Positions 54,232 through 64,000 of a stretch of 64,000 bases of DNA are shown piece by piece (position 1 is the first letter of the stretch; each line of letters starts with the position of its first letter). Below the pieces are notes generated by a model. The model made no database searches. It saw nothing but the letters and a program-made list of their open reading frames with translations, and was not told the DNA's origin. The position numbers were made by a program, and so were the translations under genes. Source of the DNA: Pseudomonas mendocina. Lineage in GTDB: Bacteria; Pseudomonadota; Gammaproteobacteria; Pseudomonadales; Pseudomonadaceae. The stretch covers positions 4,092,001 through 4,156,000 of the forward strand of contig NZ_CP027657.1 in the NCBI RefSeq assembly GCF_003008615.1. Direction: 5' to 3'.

Positions 54232-54289
54232 GGTGCGCACGGCGCACCCTACGTGATCGCGCGGTTTCGTAAGGTGCGCTGTGCGCACC
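54232..54289. repeat. REPIN on the 5' side of the RAYT gene
   Basis: GGTGCGCACGGCGCACCCTA ... TAAGGTGCGCTGTGCGCACC, 44 bases upstream of the RAYT start; one arm has two changes. Confidence 0.9.
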
Positions 54290-54421
54290 GAGAATATTTC
54301 AGCGTGCCTGTCGATTCGTCCGTCGCCTGTTCGACTACTGCATAGAACCCCGACCTGGGTTCACTGTCAGCCGTAGGGAGCTATCCTGCGTGCGACGTCG
54401 ACTCGAACAAGGAGAAAGGCG

Positions 54422-54856
54422 ATGCGTTTCATGGTGATTGTCAAAGCGACTGCGGATTCCGAGGCTGGTCTGATGCCCTCCGAGGAGCTGCTCACGGCCA
54501 TGGGCCTTTATAACGAGGAGCTGGCGGCCGCTGGTGTGATTCAGGCAGCCGAGGGCCTGCACCCGAGCGCGAAGGGCGCGCGGGTGCGCTTCTCCGGGGC
54601 GCAGCGCACGGTGATCGATGGCCCGTTCATGGAAACCAAGGAGTTGGTGGCCGGTTTCTGGATCTTTCAGGTCGAGTCGTTGCAGGCCTGCATCGACTGG
54701 GTCAAGCGTTGCCCCAACCCGATGCCTGGCGAGTCCGATATCGAGATTCGGCAGATTTTCGAAGCCGAGGATTTCGGCGCCGAGTTCACCCCCGAGTTGC
54801 GTGAGCAGGAAGAACGTATCCGCGCGCGCATGAGCAGTGACAGTCAAGGAGAGTAG
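54422..54856 (+). CDS. YciI/DGPF domain protein
   Basis: A 144-residue protein with the DGPFMETKELVAGFWIFQV motif of the YCII-related DGPF group and an acidic C-terminal tail. Such genes commonly pair with a VOC-family gene and often an ECF sigma factor; here the VOC gene follows 2 bases after the stop but no sigma factor is present. Biochemical function unknown. Confidence 0.85.
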   Translation: MRFMVIVKATADSEAGLMPSEELLTAMGLYNEELAAAGVIQAAEGLHPSAKGARVRFSGAQRTVIDGPFMETKELVAGFWIFQVESLQACIDWVKRCPNPMPGESDIEIRQIFEAEDFGAEFTPELREQEERIRARMSSDSQGE

Positions 54857-54858
54857 CG

Positions 54859-55278
54859 ATGAAGATACATGCCTATCTGATGTTCGACGGCCAGTGCGAG
54901 GATGCCTTCAACTTCTACGCCGAGCTGCTGGGCGGCAAGCTGGAGCTGATGCGCTTCGGCGAAAGCCCGGATGCCAGTGAGGTGCCGCCGGAGTTTCACG
55001 ACCGAGTGATGCATGTCTGCCTGACTACCGGCGACCAGATTCTGATGGCTTCCGACACCATCCCGCAGTATCCGCACCAAGGCATCAAGGGCTGCTCCAT
55101 ATCTCTGCAGGTGGACAATGTGCCCGAAGCCGAGCGCCTGTACGAGGCGTTGTCGGCCGGTGGCGAGGTGCAGATGGAATTGCAGTCCACCTTCTGGGCG
55201 ACCCGTTTTGCCATGCTCACCGACCGCTTCGGTGTGCCGTGGATGATCAATTGCGTGATCGATAGTCAGGAGGGGTGA
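54859..55278 (+). CDS. VOC family protein (PhnB-like)
   Basis: A 139-residue glyoxalase-fold protein starting MKIHAYLMFDGQCEDAFNFY, with GGKLELMRFGESPD and the family end FGVPWMINC. PhnB-like members usually lack a clear catalytic set and the function is open. AAGGAGA lies within the end of the YciI gene, so the pair is one operon. Confidence 0.88.
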   Translation: MKIHAYLMFDGQCEDAFNFYAELLGGKLELMRFGESPDASEVPPEFHDRVMHVCLTTGDQILMASDTIPQYPHQGIKGCSISLQVDNVPEAERLYEALSAGGEVQMELQSTFWATRFAMLTDRFGVPWMINCVIDSQEG

Positions 55279-55317
55279 GCCCGTTCCATCCCTCGTCATT
55301 ATCCATTCGCCCGCTTT

Positions 55318-55338
55318 GGTGCGCGCGGCGCACCCTGC
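55318..55338. repeat. Single REP of the GGTGCGCACGGCGCACC family
   Basis: GGTGCGCGCGGCGCACCCTG downstream of the VOC gene. Confidence 0.75.
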
Positions 55339-55354
55339 AAGTGGTTTGGATATG

Positions 55355-55417
55355 TCGCGGCTGAAGCCGCTCCTACCGAGCAGATGAGCACCGTAGGAGT
55401 GGCTGGGCGGCATTGCG
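55355..55417. repeat. GTAGGAGCGG-type REP pair
   Basis: TCGCGGCTGAAGCCGCTCCT followed by GTAGGAGTGGCTGGGCGGCA in inverse orientation; partner family of the element at 35796. Confidence 0.7.
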
Positions 55418-55419
55418 TT

Positions 55420-57678
55420 TCAGCTTGCCAGCGTCAGTGGCTCGGGCTCTTCCTGCACCTGCACGCCTGAGAGGAAATCTTCGCCCCAGCGGCGTATGTC
55501 GTTGTAGCAGACGATGTCGAACAGCTCGCGCAGGCGCGCCTGGGCTTCGCTCTTGGGCAGGTTCAGCGCCAGGTAGCAGGTGTGCGCCAGGTCGGCCGGG
55601 TCGTGCGGGTTGGTCAGCAGGGCGCCCTTGAGCTCGGCCGCTGCGCCGGCGAATTCCGACAGCACCAGCACGCCGCGTCCGCCGAGCAGGCCTTGCGCTG
55701 CGACGAATTCCTTGGCCACCAGGTTGAGGCCGTCGCGTAGCGGGGTGATCCACATGACGTCGGCCATGGCGTACCAGGCGCTGACTTCCTCGAACGGCAG
55801 GCTGCGGAAGAAGAATTGCAGCGGTGTCCAGCCGATGCGGGCGAAGCGGCCGTTGATGCGGCCGACTGCCTGTTCGATCTGGCTTTGAAGTTCGTTGTAG
55901 ACGGTCATTTCCTTGGCCGCTGGTACGCACACGGTGACCAGGGTGACCTTGCCCAGCAGTTCCGGGTTGTCGGCCAGCAGGCGCTCGTAGGCGTTGAGTT
56001 TTTCCAGGATGCCCTTGGTGTAGTCGAGGCGCTCCACCGACAGAATCAGTTTCACGCCTTTCATCTCCTCGCGCAGCTGGCCCATCAGTTCCTTGATCTT
56101 CGGTGCTTCCAGCGCGTTACGTACCCGGTCGATGTCCAGCCCGACCGGGTGGGCACCGAGCTTGACCTGACGGGTGCCGGTGTCCAGTGCGGTAGTCATG
56201 CGCTCCAGGCCCACGGCGCAGCCATAGGTGATGAAGCGCGGCGCGCAGTTCTGCCGTTCCAGGGTTTTCAGCGGGAACACGCCGCGGGCGACATCGACGA
56301 AGTTCTCCACCTGGCGCGGAATATGGAAGCCGATGTAATCGCACTGCAGCAGGCTGCCGACGATCTGCCGGCGCCAGGGCAGCACGTTGAACACGTCCGC
56401 CGAGGGGAAGTAGGTGTGGTGGAAGAAGGCGATGCGCAGATCCGGGCGCAGCTCGCGCAGGTAGGCCGGCACCATCCACAGGTTGTAGTCGTGTAGCCAG
56501 ACGATGGCACCTTCGGCGGCCTCCAGCGCTGTGCGCTCGGCGAAGGCGCGGTTGACCTTGCAGAACACCTGCCAGTCGTCCTCGTTGAAGGTGGCACGCT
56601 CCCAGAAGGTGTGCAGCGTCGGCCAGAAGGCTTCCTTGGAGAAGCGTTTGTAGAAGATGTCCACCTCTTCCTTGCTCAGCTTGACCCGTGCGGCGGTGAG
56701 CTTGGGATAGCGCTCGGCGTCTACCGTGGTGTGGCTGTCGAACGGCTCGTCACCATCCTCGTGCACGGCCCAGGCGACCCAGGAACCGGGGCGGCCGTCG
56801 CCGAAGAAGCTTAGGAGAGTAGGGATGATGCCATTGGGCGACGTGGGGCGGCGGCGCTGCAGCTTGCCGGCGTCATTGCGGTATTCCTCATAGGGCAGGC
56901 GGTGATAGACCATCACCAGCTCGGCCTTGCCCGGCTGCGCGGCCTGGCGGCGTTCGGCGGCGATGCCATGCTCGCCAAGGAAGCCGAAATGGGCGAAGGC
57001 TTCGAGAATGCCGCCGCAGCCCGGCCGGTTGGCGTGCAGGGTGCGCGAGTGGTTGGCTGTGGCTTCCAGCAGCGCGCTTTCCGACTGGCCGACACAGACG
57101 CCGTGGAAGCTGGCGCTGAGCATGGACAGGTCGTTGAGCGTATCGCCGGCTGCCAATACCTGATCGTGATCCAGCTCCAGCCAGTCGGCCAGGGCTTGCA
57201 GGCTGCTGCCCTTGTTCACACCCTTGGGTAGAAAATCCAGGTACAGCTCGGCGGAGTAGAGCAGGTCGCAGCCCAGCTCATCGGCGATCTCGCGCAGCGC
57301 CGGGTTGGCCGCTTGCTCGGGCGTGCAGAAGTAGGAGCAGCGGCGCGCCTGCGGCACGTCCTGGCGTTCCAGGCCGAACGGTTCGATGGCACTGGCCACC
57401 TGGCTTTCGCCAGGCCAGCGCGCATCGACCACGCTTTGCAGCGGCTGGATCGGTTGCAGGCTGTCGCCATGCACCAGGGTCGCGCCGACGTCGGCGATGA
57501 TGTAGTCCGGCTGTGGCAGTGTCGGGTCGGCCAGCAACGGCAGTACCGCTTCCAGGCTGCGCCCGGTGACGTAGGCGAGCTTGATCTCGGGGTGGGCGGC
57601 GATGGTCTGATAGAGGCTCAGGCGATCCTCGGGGTCGCCAGCGAGAAAGGTTCCATCCAGGTCGGTAGCTAATAGCAT
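55420..57678 (-). CDS. ggpPS: Glucosylglycerol-phosphate phosphatase/synthase (GgpPS-type fusion)
   Basis: A 752-residue two-domain enzyme. Residues 1-245 are a HAD phosphatase with catalytic DLDGT at residues 6-10 (Asp6, Asp8) and GDTLNDLSML near 179; residues from about 265 are a GT20 glycosyltransferase with LHDYNLWMVPAYLRELRPDL, HHTYFPSADVFNVLPWRRQI and TPLRDGLNLVAKEFVAAQGL. The phosphatase-first order is that described for GgpPS of Pseudomonas, which makes the osmolyte glucosylglycerol from ADP-glucose and glycerol 3-phosphate. OtsA/OtsB fusions have the reverse order. Probably induced by salt. Confidence 0.85.
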   Translation of the reverse strand: MLLATDLDGTFLAGDPEDRLSLYQTIAAHPEIKLAYVTGRSLEAVLPLLADPTLPQPDYIIADVGATLVHGDSLQPIQPLQSVVDARWPGESQVASAIEPFGLERQDVPQARRCSYFCTPEQAANPALREIADELGCDLLYSAELYLDFLPKGVNKGSSLQALADWLELDHDQVLAAGDTLNDLSMLSASFHGVCVGQSESALLEATANHSRTLHANRPGCGGILEAFAHFGFLGEHGIAAERRQAAQPGKAELVMVYHRLPYEEYRNDAGKLQRRRPTSPNGIIPTLLSFFGDGRPGSWVAWAVHEDGDEPFDSHTTVDAERYPKLTAARVKLSKEEVDIFYKRFSKEAFWPTLHTFWERATFNEDDWQVFCKVNRAFAERTALEAAEGAIVWLHDYNLWMVPAYLRELRPDLRIAFFHHTYFPSADVFNVLPWRRQIVGSLLQCDYIGFHIPRQVENFVDVARGVFPLKTLERQNCAPRFITYGCAVGLERMTTALDTGTRQVKLGAHPVGLDIDRVRNALEAPKIKELMGQLREEMKGVKLILSVERLDYTKGILEKLNAYERLLADNPELLGKVTLVTVCVPAAKEMTVYNELQSQIEQAVGRINGRFARIGWTPLQFFFRSLPFEEVSAWYAMADVMWITPLRDGLNLVAKEFVAAQGLLGGRGVLVLSEFAGAAAELKGALLTNPHDPADLAHTCYLALNLPKSEAQARLRELFDIVCYNDIRRWGEDFLSGVQVQEEPEPLTLAS

Positions 57679-57795
57679 CGTTGTTTCTCCAGAAGTGGCC
57701 GATACGGCTCTGCTCGAAGGCGAGCGGCCGGCGGGCCGGGTTTCTGGCTGCTTGGGGTAGGCTCGGGGCCTTGCCGAAACAGCCGGTTTACGTAT

Positions 57796-59058
57796 TCAGG
57801 ATGCAGGGTTCGGGTTGTCCTCCATTTGCTCGTGCTCCTGCGGCGGAGCATCGGGCATCAACTCCAGCACCGTTGGGCTGGTGCGCAGCATGGGTACGAA
57901 GTGGGCGGCGTCGCCGGCGACCAGGTCGCTGACATGGCGCAGCCGGTAAAGGGTGTAGGCGGCCAGCAGGCCGAGGGTGCAGGCGAAGTACAGCGGCAGT
58001 GCGCCAGCGCCCAGTTGCTCCATCAATACGCCGGCCAGCAGCGGCCCGCACACCGAGCCGATGCCGTTGACCATCAGCAGGCTGGCGGAGCCGGAAAGAA
58101 TCTCGTCGCTGCGTAACTGGTCGATCAATTGCGCCACGGCAATGGGGTAGATGGCGAAGGCCAGACCGCCCCAGATGAAGATCGCGCCGAGTAGCAAGGG
58201 GCCTGCCGGCAACACGCTCATGACCAGCGCCAGGGCCACGGCCAGCACTACCACCCAGAACAGCACCTGGCGGCGGTCGTGGCGGTCGGAGTAGATGCCG
58301 ATGGGCCATTGCAGCAGGGCGCCGCCGAGAATGGTTGCGGTCATCAGCAGGCCGACACCGGGCGTATCGAAACCGGCCAGGCTGGCGTAGACCGGCGCCA
58401 TGCCCCAGAAGGCGCCGAGCGCCAGCCCGGACAAGCCCGCAGCGACGATGGCCAGCGGCGCGATGCCCCACAGTTGGCGCAGGTTGCTCGGCGGCGTTTC
58501 CGGCAGGTTCGGCTGCGTCTGCCGGGTGAGGGTGATGGGCATCAGTGCTGCACTGATCAGGATGGCGGCGATGGCGAACAGGGTGAACTGCACCGGGTCG
58601 GCCAGGTGCAGCAGCTGCTGAGCCAGGGCCAGGGCGCCGAGGTTGACCGCCATGTACACCGCGAACACCTGGCCGCGCTTCTCGTTGGGTGCCTGGGCGT
58701 TGAGCCAGCTCTCGATGACCATGTACAGCGTTACCAGTGCCAGGCCGTAGAGCACGCGAAGAACCAGCCACACCCACGGATCGATCAGCAGCAGGTGGAG
58801 AAGGGCAGCGATGGCGGCCAGGGCGGCGCAACAGGCGAACGCACGGATGTGCCCGATGCGCCTGACCAGCGGTGTCGCCAGCCAGGTGCCGAGCAGGAAC
58901 CCGACGAAGTACCCGGACATGATCAGGCCGAGCATCGTGGTGGAGTAGCCTTCGGCGACGCCACGCAGGGTCAGTAGGGTGTTGAGCAGACCATTGCCAA
59001 GCAGGAGTAACGCGACCCCGCTCAGCAATGAACTGATGGGGGCAATCAAGGACCACAT
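57796..59058 (-). CDS. MFS transporter (YcaD family)
   Basis: A 420-residue twelve-helix transporter with the MFS loop motifs GYFVGFLLGTWLATPLVRRIG and YSDRHDRRQVLFW. The NxxLNxxAPNEKRGQ-like sequence ESWLNAQAPNEKRGQVFAVY is typical of the YcaD group. Substrate unknown. It lies 117 bases upstream of ggpPS on the same strand, so both could be expressed together. A MarR-like palindrome lies upstream. Confidence 0.85.
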   Translation of the reverse strand: MWSLIAPISSLLSGVALLLLGNGLLNTLLTLRGVAEGYSTTMLGLIMSGYFVGFLLGTWLATPLVRRIGHIRAFACCAALAAIAALLHLLLIDPWVWLVLRVLYGLALVTLYMVIESWLNAQAPNEKRGQVFAVYMAVNLGALALAQQLLHLADPVQFTLFAIAAILISAALMPITLTRQTQPNLPETPPSNLRQLWGIAPLAIVAAGLSGLALGAFWGMAPVYASLAGFDTPGVGLLMTATILGGALLQWPIGIYSDRHDRRQVLFWVVVLAVALALVMSVLPAGPLLLGAIFIWGGLAFAIYPIAVAQLIDQLRSDEILSGSASLLMVNGIGSVCGPLLAGVLMEQLGAGALPLYFACTLGLLAAYTLYRLRHVSDLVAGDAAHFVPMLRTSPTVLELMPDAPPQEHEQMEDNPNPAS

Positions 59059-59113
59059 GCGAACTACCCTAGGGAACTATGCCGGTGATGGCAAGCAGGA
59101 AGTACGCCAATGC

Positions 59114-59129
59114 TTAGCTAGATAACTAA
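59114..59129. promoter_or_regulatory. MarR-like operator candidate
   Basis: TTAGCTA-GA-TAACTAA, one mismatch from a perfect 7-bp dyad, 56 bases before the MFS start and resembling MarR-family sites. No MarR gene is adjacent. Confidence 0.4.
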
Positions 59130-59300
59130 TTAAGTTTTTGAAAAATAAAGAATATTTTTACCGATAAACGGTCTTTGGATATTTTTCAGGGCTTGCGGCG
59201 CGCCTGGGCGAGGCACTGGCGGGTGCGGCTGCACCGATCTTGCGCCTGGTGCGTAGGGGCTGAGCGGACGAGGCTTTTGTGTCTGGCGACTATGCCTCGC

Positions 59301-59320
59301 TAGGGTGCGCCGTGCGTACC
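59301..59320. repeat. Single REP of the TAGGGTGCGCCGTGCGCACC family
   Basis: TAGGGTGCGCCGTGCGTACC, one change in the conserved tail. Confidence 0.75.
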
Positions 59321-59411
59321 GGAAACGCATTACTGCCCTGGTGAGCGCGACCTGGGCGGCTCCGCGACACCCTACCCGCATGCCCGGTCGATCTCCCCCC
59401 GATTTACCGGG

Positions 59412-59783
59412 TTATTCGGTACGCCAGATGATTTCCGTCTCGCCGTCGGCATCGACCTTGATCCAGCGGTCGGCTTCCTCATCGCTCTCGTCTTCTACCC
59501 AGGTGCCGGGCGCGCAGCGAACCTGCACACCGAGTGCGGCATGGGCCGCGCGGGCACAGGCCAGGTCGTCGGCCCAGGGCGTGGCGTCGCTTTCCAGGTA
59601 CAGGCTGTGCCATTTGCCCACGGCTTTCGGCAGCCAGGTCACCGGTACATCGCCGGCCTTGCATTTGAAGGTCTGGCCTTTCTGCTGCCACTCGCTGCAC
59701 GGGCCAAGGGCGTCGCCCAGCCACTGCGCCACGGCGTCGCGCTCGGCGTCTTTCAGGTAGATCTCGATATCGGGTTGGCGCAT
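59412..59783 (-). CDS. Conserved hypothetical protein, 122 aa
   Basis: An acidic soluble protein starting MRQPDIEIYLKDAERDAVAQ, with three Cys and no recognised domain. It lies 5 bases downstream of rlmA on the same strand and is probably the last gene of the dapE-rlmA operon. Start at 59783 is preferred because it avoids overlap with rlmA and has a natural N-terminus. I do not recognise the family. Confidence 0.65.
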   Translation of the reverse strand: MRQPDIEIYLKDAERDAVAQWLGDALGPCSEWQQKGQTFKCKAGDVPVTWLPKAVGKWHSLYLESDATPWADDLACARAAHAALGVQVRCAPGTWVEDESDEEADRWIKVDADGETEIIWRTE

Positions 59784-59788
59784 GGCTT

Positions 59789-61815
<2,027 letters not shown>

Positions 61816-61906
61816 CTACTGCCTGCGCGGGTGCCTCCGGCTGTCTGGTGGACTTGGGTGGGCAGAGCGCTATCCCTATAATGCGCGGCTTCGTTCAGGG
61901 GGTGAG

Positions 61907-62716
61907 ATGAACACAGACGATCAGCGATTCGGCGGCATAGCCCGGCTTTATGGCCAGGAGGGCTATCAGCGCCTGGCGGCGGCGCACGTGGCGGTGGTCG
62001 GCATCGGTGGGGTCGGCTCCTGGGCGGCCGAGGCGCTGGCGCGTTCGGGGGTGGGCGAGATTTCCCTGTTCGACCTGGACGACGTCTGCATCACCAACAC
62101 CAACCGTCAGGTGCATGCTGTCGAAGGTGCGGTCGGTAAGGCCAAGGTCGATGAGATGGCCGCGCGCATTCGCGCCATCAATCCGGCTTGCGTGGTGCAC
62201 GCCGTGGCGGACTTCGTCACCCGCGAAACCATGGCCGAGTACATCACCGAACAACTCGACGGGGTGATCGACTGCATCGACAGCGTGCCGGCCAAGGCGG
62301 CGCTGATTGCCTGGTGCAAGCGGCGCAAGATTCAGATCGTCACCACTGGTGGTGCTGGCGGGCAGGTCGACCCGACGCAGATTCAGGTCACCGATCTGAA
62401 CAAGACCTTCAACGACCCGTTGGCAGCCAAGGTGCGTAGCATGCTACGCCGCGACTATGGCTTTTCCCGTACGCCGGGGCGCACCTACAGCGTGCCCTGT
62501 GTGTTTTCCACCGAGCAGTTGCGTTATCCCAAGCCGGACGGCACGGTCTGCCAGGCCAAGGGCTTCGTCGGCGAGGGGGTGAAGCTGGACTGCGCGGGAG
62601 GTTTCGGCGCGGTGATGATGGTCACCGCCAGCTTCGGCATGGCTGCTGCGGCCAAGCTGGTGGACAAGCTGGTGGCTGGGGCTCGACGTCCGGCAGAGCG
62701 CAAGCCAACCGAGTGA
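61907..62716 (+). CDS. tcdA: tRNA threonylcarbamoyladenosine dehydratase TcdA (CsdL)
   Basis: A 269-residue E1-like enzyme with ATP-binding GIGGVGSWAAEALARSGVGE and LFDLDDVCITNTNRQVHAVE. It dehydrates t6A37 to cyclic ct6A in tRNAs reading ANN codons. The C-terminal helix GMAAAAKLVDKL fits membrane/partner contact. Divergent from dapE. Confidence 0.94.
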   Translation: MNTDDQRFGGIARLYGQEGYQRLAAAHVAVVGIGGVGSWAAEALARSGVGEISLFDLDDVCITNTNRQVHAVEGAVGKAKVDEMAARIRAINPACVVHAVADFVTRETMAEYITEQLDGVIDCIDSVPAKAALIAWCKRRKIQIVTTGGAGGQVDPTQIQVTDLNKTFNDPLAAKVRSMLRRDYGFSRTPGRTYSVPCVFSTEQLRYPKPDGTVCQAKGFVGEGVKLDCAGGFGAVMMVTASFGMAAAAKLVDKLVAGARRPAERKPTE

Positions 62717-62901
62717 AAAGTCGTCGCGGGCTATTCATGGCGTGATCTGCTCTGCGCGGCAGGTGGTTGCCAGAGGCGCTGGGTCACTAAGAAGGGGCGT
62801 GTACGTGGTACTTGACTATGCTGGGCCAAAGGAGTGGTTGCAGTCGGCGAGGCAGGATGTATGGCCCGTTGTTGGAATTCGAGGTGTTCTGTGTCGTACC
62901 T

Positions 62902-62982
62902 GTTCTTTGTTGCCCGCCATCCCTGGCGGCAACCCTGCGGGCCGTCGCAGTGCGACGCCAAAAAACGCTCCCGGCGTTTTTT
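62902..62982. repeat. Terminator-like intergenic repeat, opposite copy
   Basis: Inverse-complement partner of the repeat at 2494-2600: GCCCGCCATCCCTGGCGGCA, then AAAAAACG-CTCCCGG-CGTTTTTT (62960-62982). The hairpin with T-tract ends 31 bases before the start of the solute-binding protein gene and may attenuate it. Confidence 0.6.
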
Positions 62983-63013
62983 CCGCGTCTCGCTGAGAGG
63001 GCTTCGGGCACGG

Positions 63014-63814
63014 ATGCTCGCCTCCCTGGCGCTGTTTGCGTTGCTGGCCGCCATGATCTCGGTGCCGGCTCAGGCCGAACTGCAGAAATTGCGTATCGGC
63101 ACTGGCGAATGGGCACCCTATATCGATCAGGAGCGCGCTGATGGTGGCGCTCTGGGGCGTCTGGTCAGCGCGGTATTCGCCGATGTCGGCTACGACGTCG
63201 AATACATCTTCCATCCCTGGGATCGCAACGTGCTGATGCTGCAGCAGGGGCATTTGAACGCGATCATGCCCTACAGCTGTACGCCCAGTCGGCTCAACTA
63301 CGGTATCTGCAGCGACCCTGTGGTGCGTGGAGAGATCGTGCTGTTCTATCGCCGTGATCATGCCTTCGACTGGACGACCGTCGACGATCTGCTGAATTAC
63401 CGCATCGGTACGACTCTGGGCTATTCCTACGGCCCGGCATTCGACGCGGCCATGCAGGCCGGGCGCTTGAACGTGGAGCAGAGCGGCAAGGAAGACACCA
63501 GCTTCCGACTGCTGGAGCTGGGGCGTATCGACCTGCACCCGCAGGATCGTGCGGTTGGCTACGCAATGCTGCGCCGTCTGTTTCCCAAGGATGGTGGCAA
63601 CATCGTCCACCATCCTCGTCAATTGAATACCGAGCCGCTGCGCCTGATGTTCCGCAAGGACGACGCCGAGAGCGCCGAGTTGCTGCAGCAGTTCAACGTC
63701 AGCCTGCGGCGCTTCGCCGAGCGCGGTGATCTGCAGCGTTTGCAGCAGGCGCTCAACACTGGCAACGCCGATGAGTGGCGACCCAGTGTTCCGGCTCAGA
63801 CGGCACTGGATTGA
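63014..63814 (+). CDS. Extracellular solute-binding protein (family 3-like)
   Basis: A 266-residue protein with a signal peptide ending PAQAE, followed by a type II periplasmic-binding fold: IGTGEWAPYIDQERADGGAL, DVEYIFHPWDRNVLML and VGYAMLRRLFPK. Cognate permease genes are not in view. Start at 63014 is chosen because the repeat-derived sequence upstream is not protein-like. Ligand unknown; may act with a transporter or a sensor kinase. Confidence 0.82.
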   Translation: MLASLALFALLAAMISVPAQAELQKLRIGTGEWAPYIDQERADGGALGRLVSAVFADVGYDVEYIFHPWDRNVLMLQQGHLNAIMPYSCTPSRLNYGICSDPVVRGEIVLFYRRDHAFDWTTVDDLLNYRIGTTLGYSYGPAFDAAMQAGRLNVEQSGKEDTSFRLLELGRIDLHPQDRAVGYAMLRRLFPKDGGNIVHHPRQLNTEPLRLMFRKDDAESAELLQQFNVSLRRFAERGDLQRLQQALNTGNADEWRPSVPAQTALD

Positions 63815-63841
63815 CCCTCATTTCTCCCAAGAGTCCCAAAC

Positions 63842-64000
63842 ATGACCAATAACGATGTGCTGCGTAGCCTGCGCTACCTGCTGAATGTCAGTGACGCCAA
63901 GCTGGCGTCGCTGTGCGAGCTGGCCGACTACCCCGTAGCACCGAGTCTGATTTCCGCCTGCCTGCTGCCTGAGGACGATGCCGGATATCAATCCTGCAAC
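63842..64000 (+). CDS. DUF1456 (YehS-like) protein, 3' partial
   Basis: Frame MTNNDVLRSLRYLLNVSDAK runs off the right edge. The start and the LRYLLNV...LISACLLPEDDAGYQ segment match YehS/DUF1456, whose members have two repeats of this domain. Function unknown. Confidence 0.85.
   Translation, partial: MTNNDVLRSLRYLLNVSDAKLASLCELADYPVAPSLISACLLPEDDAGYQSCN

Larger units (their letters stand above)
59059..59411. other. Promoter region of the MFS gene
   Basis: Gene-free. An AT-rich patch at 59115-59170 probably holds the MFS promoter, with the palindrome at 59114-59129. A single REP lies at 59301-59320. Confidence 0.5.

Noticed and set aside
55420..57678. Trehalose-6-phosphate synthase/phosphatase (OtsA-OtsB) naming
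   Set aside because: The domain order is phosphatase then GT20, as in Pseudomonas GgpPS; trehalose fusions usually have the reverse order.

Overview
This window looks like chromosomal DNA of a gamma-proteobacterium of the genus Pseudomonas. The evidence is the high G+C coding style, the hexR/zwf-pgl-eda Entner-Doudoroff block, pcpS-type phosphopantetheinyl transferase, class Ia nrdA/nrdB, DUF1289 and DUF2798 proteins, and many Pseudomonas-type REP/REPIN palindromes with a RAYT transposase. A one-piece glucosylglycerol-phosphate phosphatase/synthase (ggpPS) suggests the salt-tolerant P. mendocina / P. pseudoalcaligenes / P. oleovorans group; that species-level guess is inference. No rRNA, tRNA, CRISPR array or complete insertion sequence was seen.

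Layout. 0-19 kb is mostly core chromosome: three diguanylate cyclases (1-1161, 8759-10288, 11763-12812), psiE, a Nudix hydrolase next to a YebC-family regulator, a TSUP permease, an EamA exporter, a parvulin, a CAP protein, the mdaB / quinol-monooxygenase pair, a soluble PAS chemoreceptor, the rRNA hydroxylase rlhA and a YecA/SEC-C protein. 19-30 kb holds small regulators and envelope proteins: a divergent BRO-N/HTH pair, an HDOD protein, ecotin, a LysR-DUF2798 divergent pair and several small membrane proteins. 30.4-34.3 kb is an accessory patch. It has three copies of a 200-330 bp repeat, a zinc-ribbon protein with a possible ADP-ribosyltransferase-like domain, and an AT-rich gene for a predicted PD-(D/E)XK-type nuclease.

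34.3-43.4 kb carries nrdB, nrdA (with widely separated NrdR boxes and a DnaA box upstream), an RstA/RstB-like two-component operon with an acetyltransferase gene between regulator and kinase, and pcpS. 43.4-47.4 kb has an orphan terminator-ended transcript candidate, an MFS-acyltransferase fusion, the guanidinium exporter gdx/sugE under a clear guanidine-II (mini-ykkC) riboswitch, a small MITE-like element with direct repeats, and a bile-acid/sodium symporter family gene. 47.5-51.5 kb is hexR with zwf-pgl-eda and a HexR operator. 51.6-64 kb has an HBM-type chemoreceptor, the RAYT gene bracketed by REPINs, YciI and VOC proteins, ggpPS, an MFS exporter, the dapE-rlmA-hypothetical operon, tcdA, a periplasmic solute-binding protein and the start of a DUF1456 gene.

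The best candidates for something new are the repeat-bounded cargo at 31-34 kb, the orphan RNA candidate at 43.55-43.63 kb, the folded intergenic segment at 11.17-11.24 kb, and the two short inverted-repeat elements at 6.1-6.3 and 46.3-46.5 kb.
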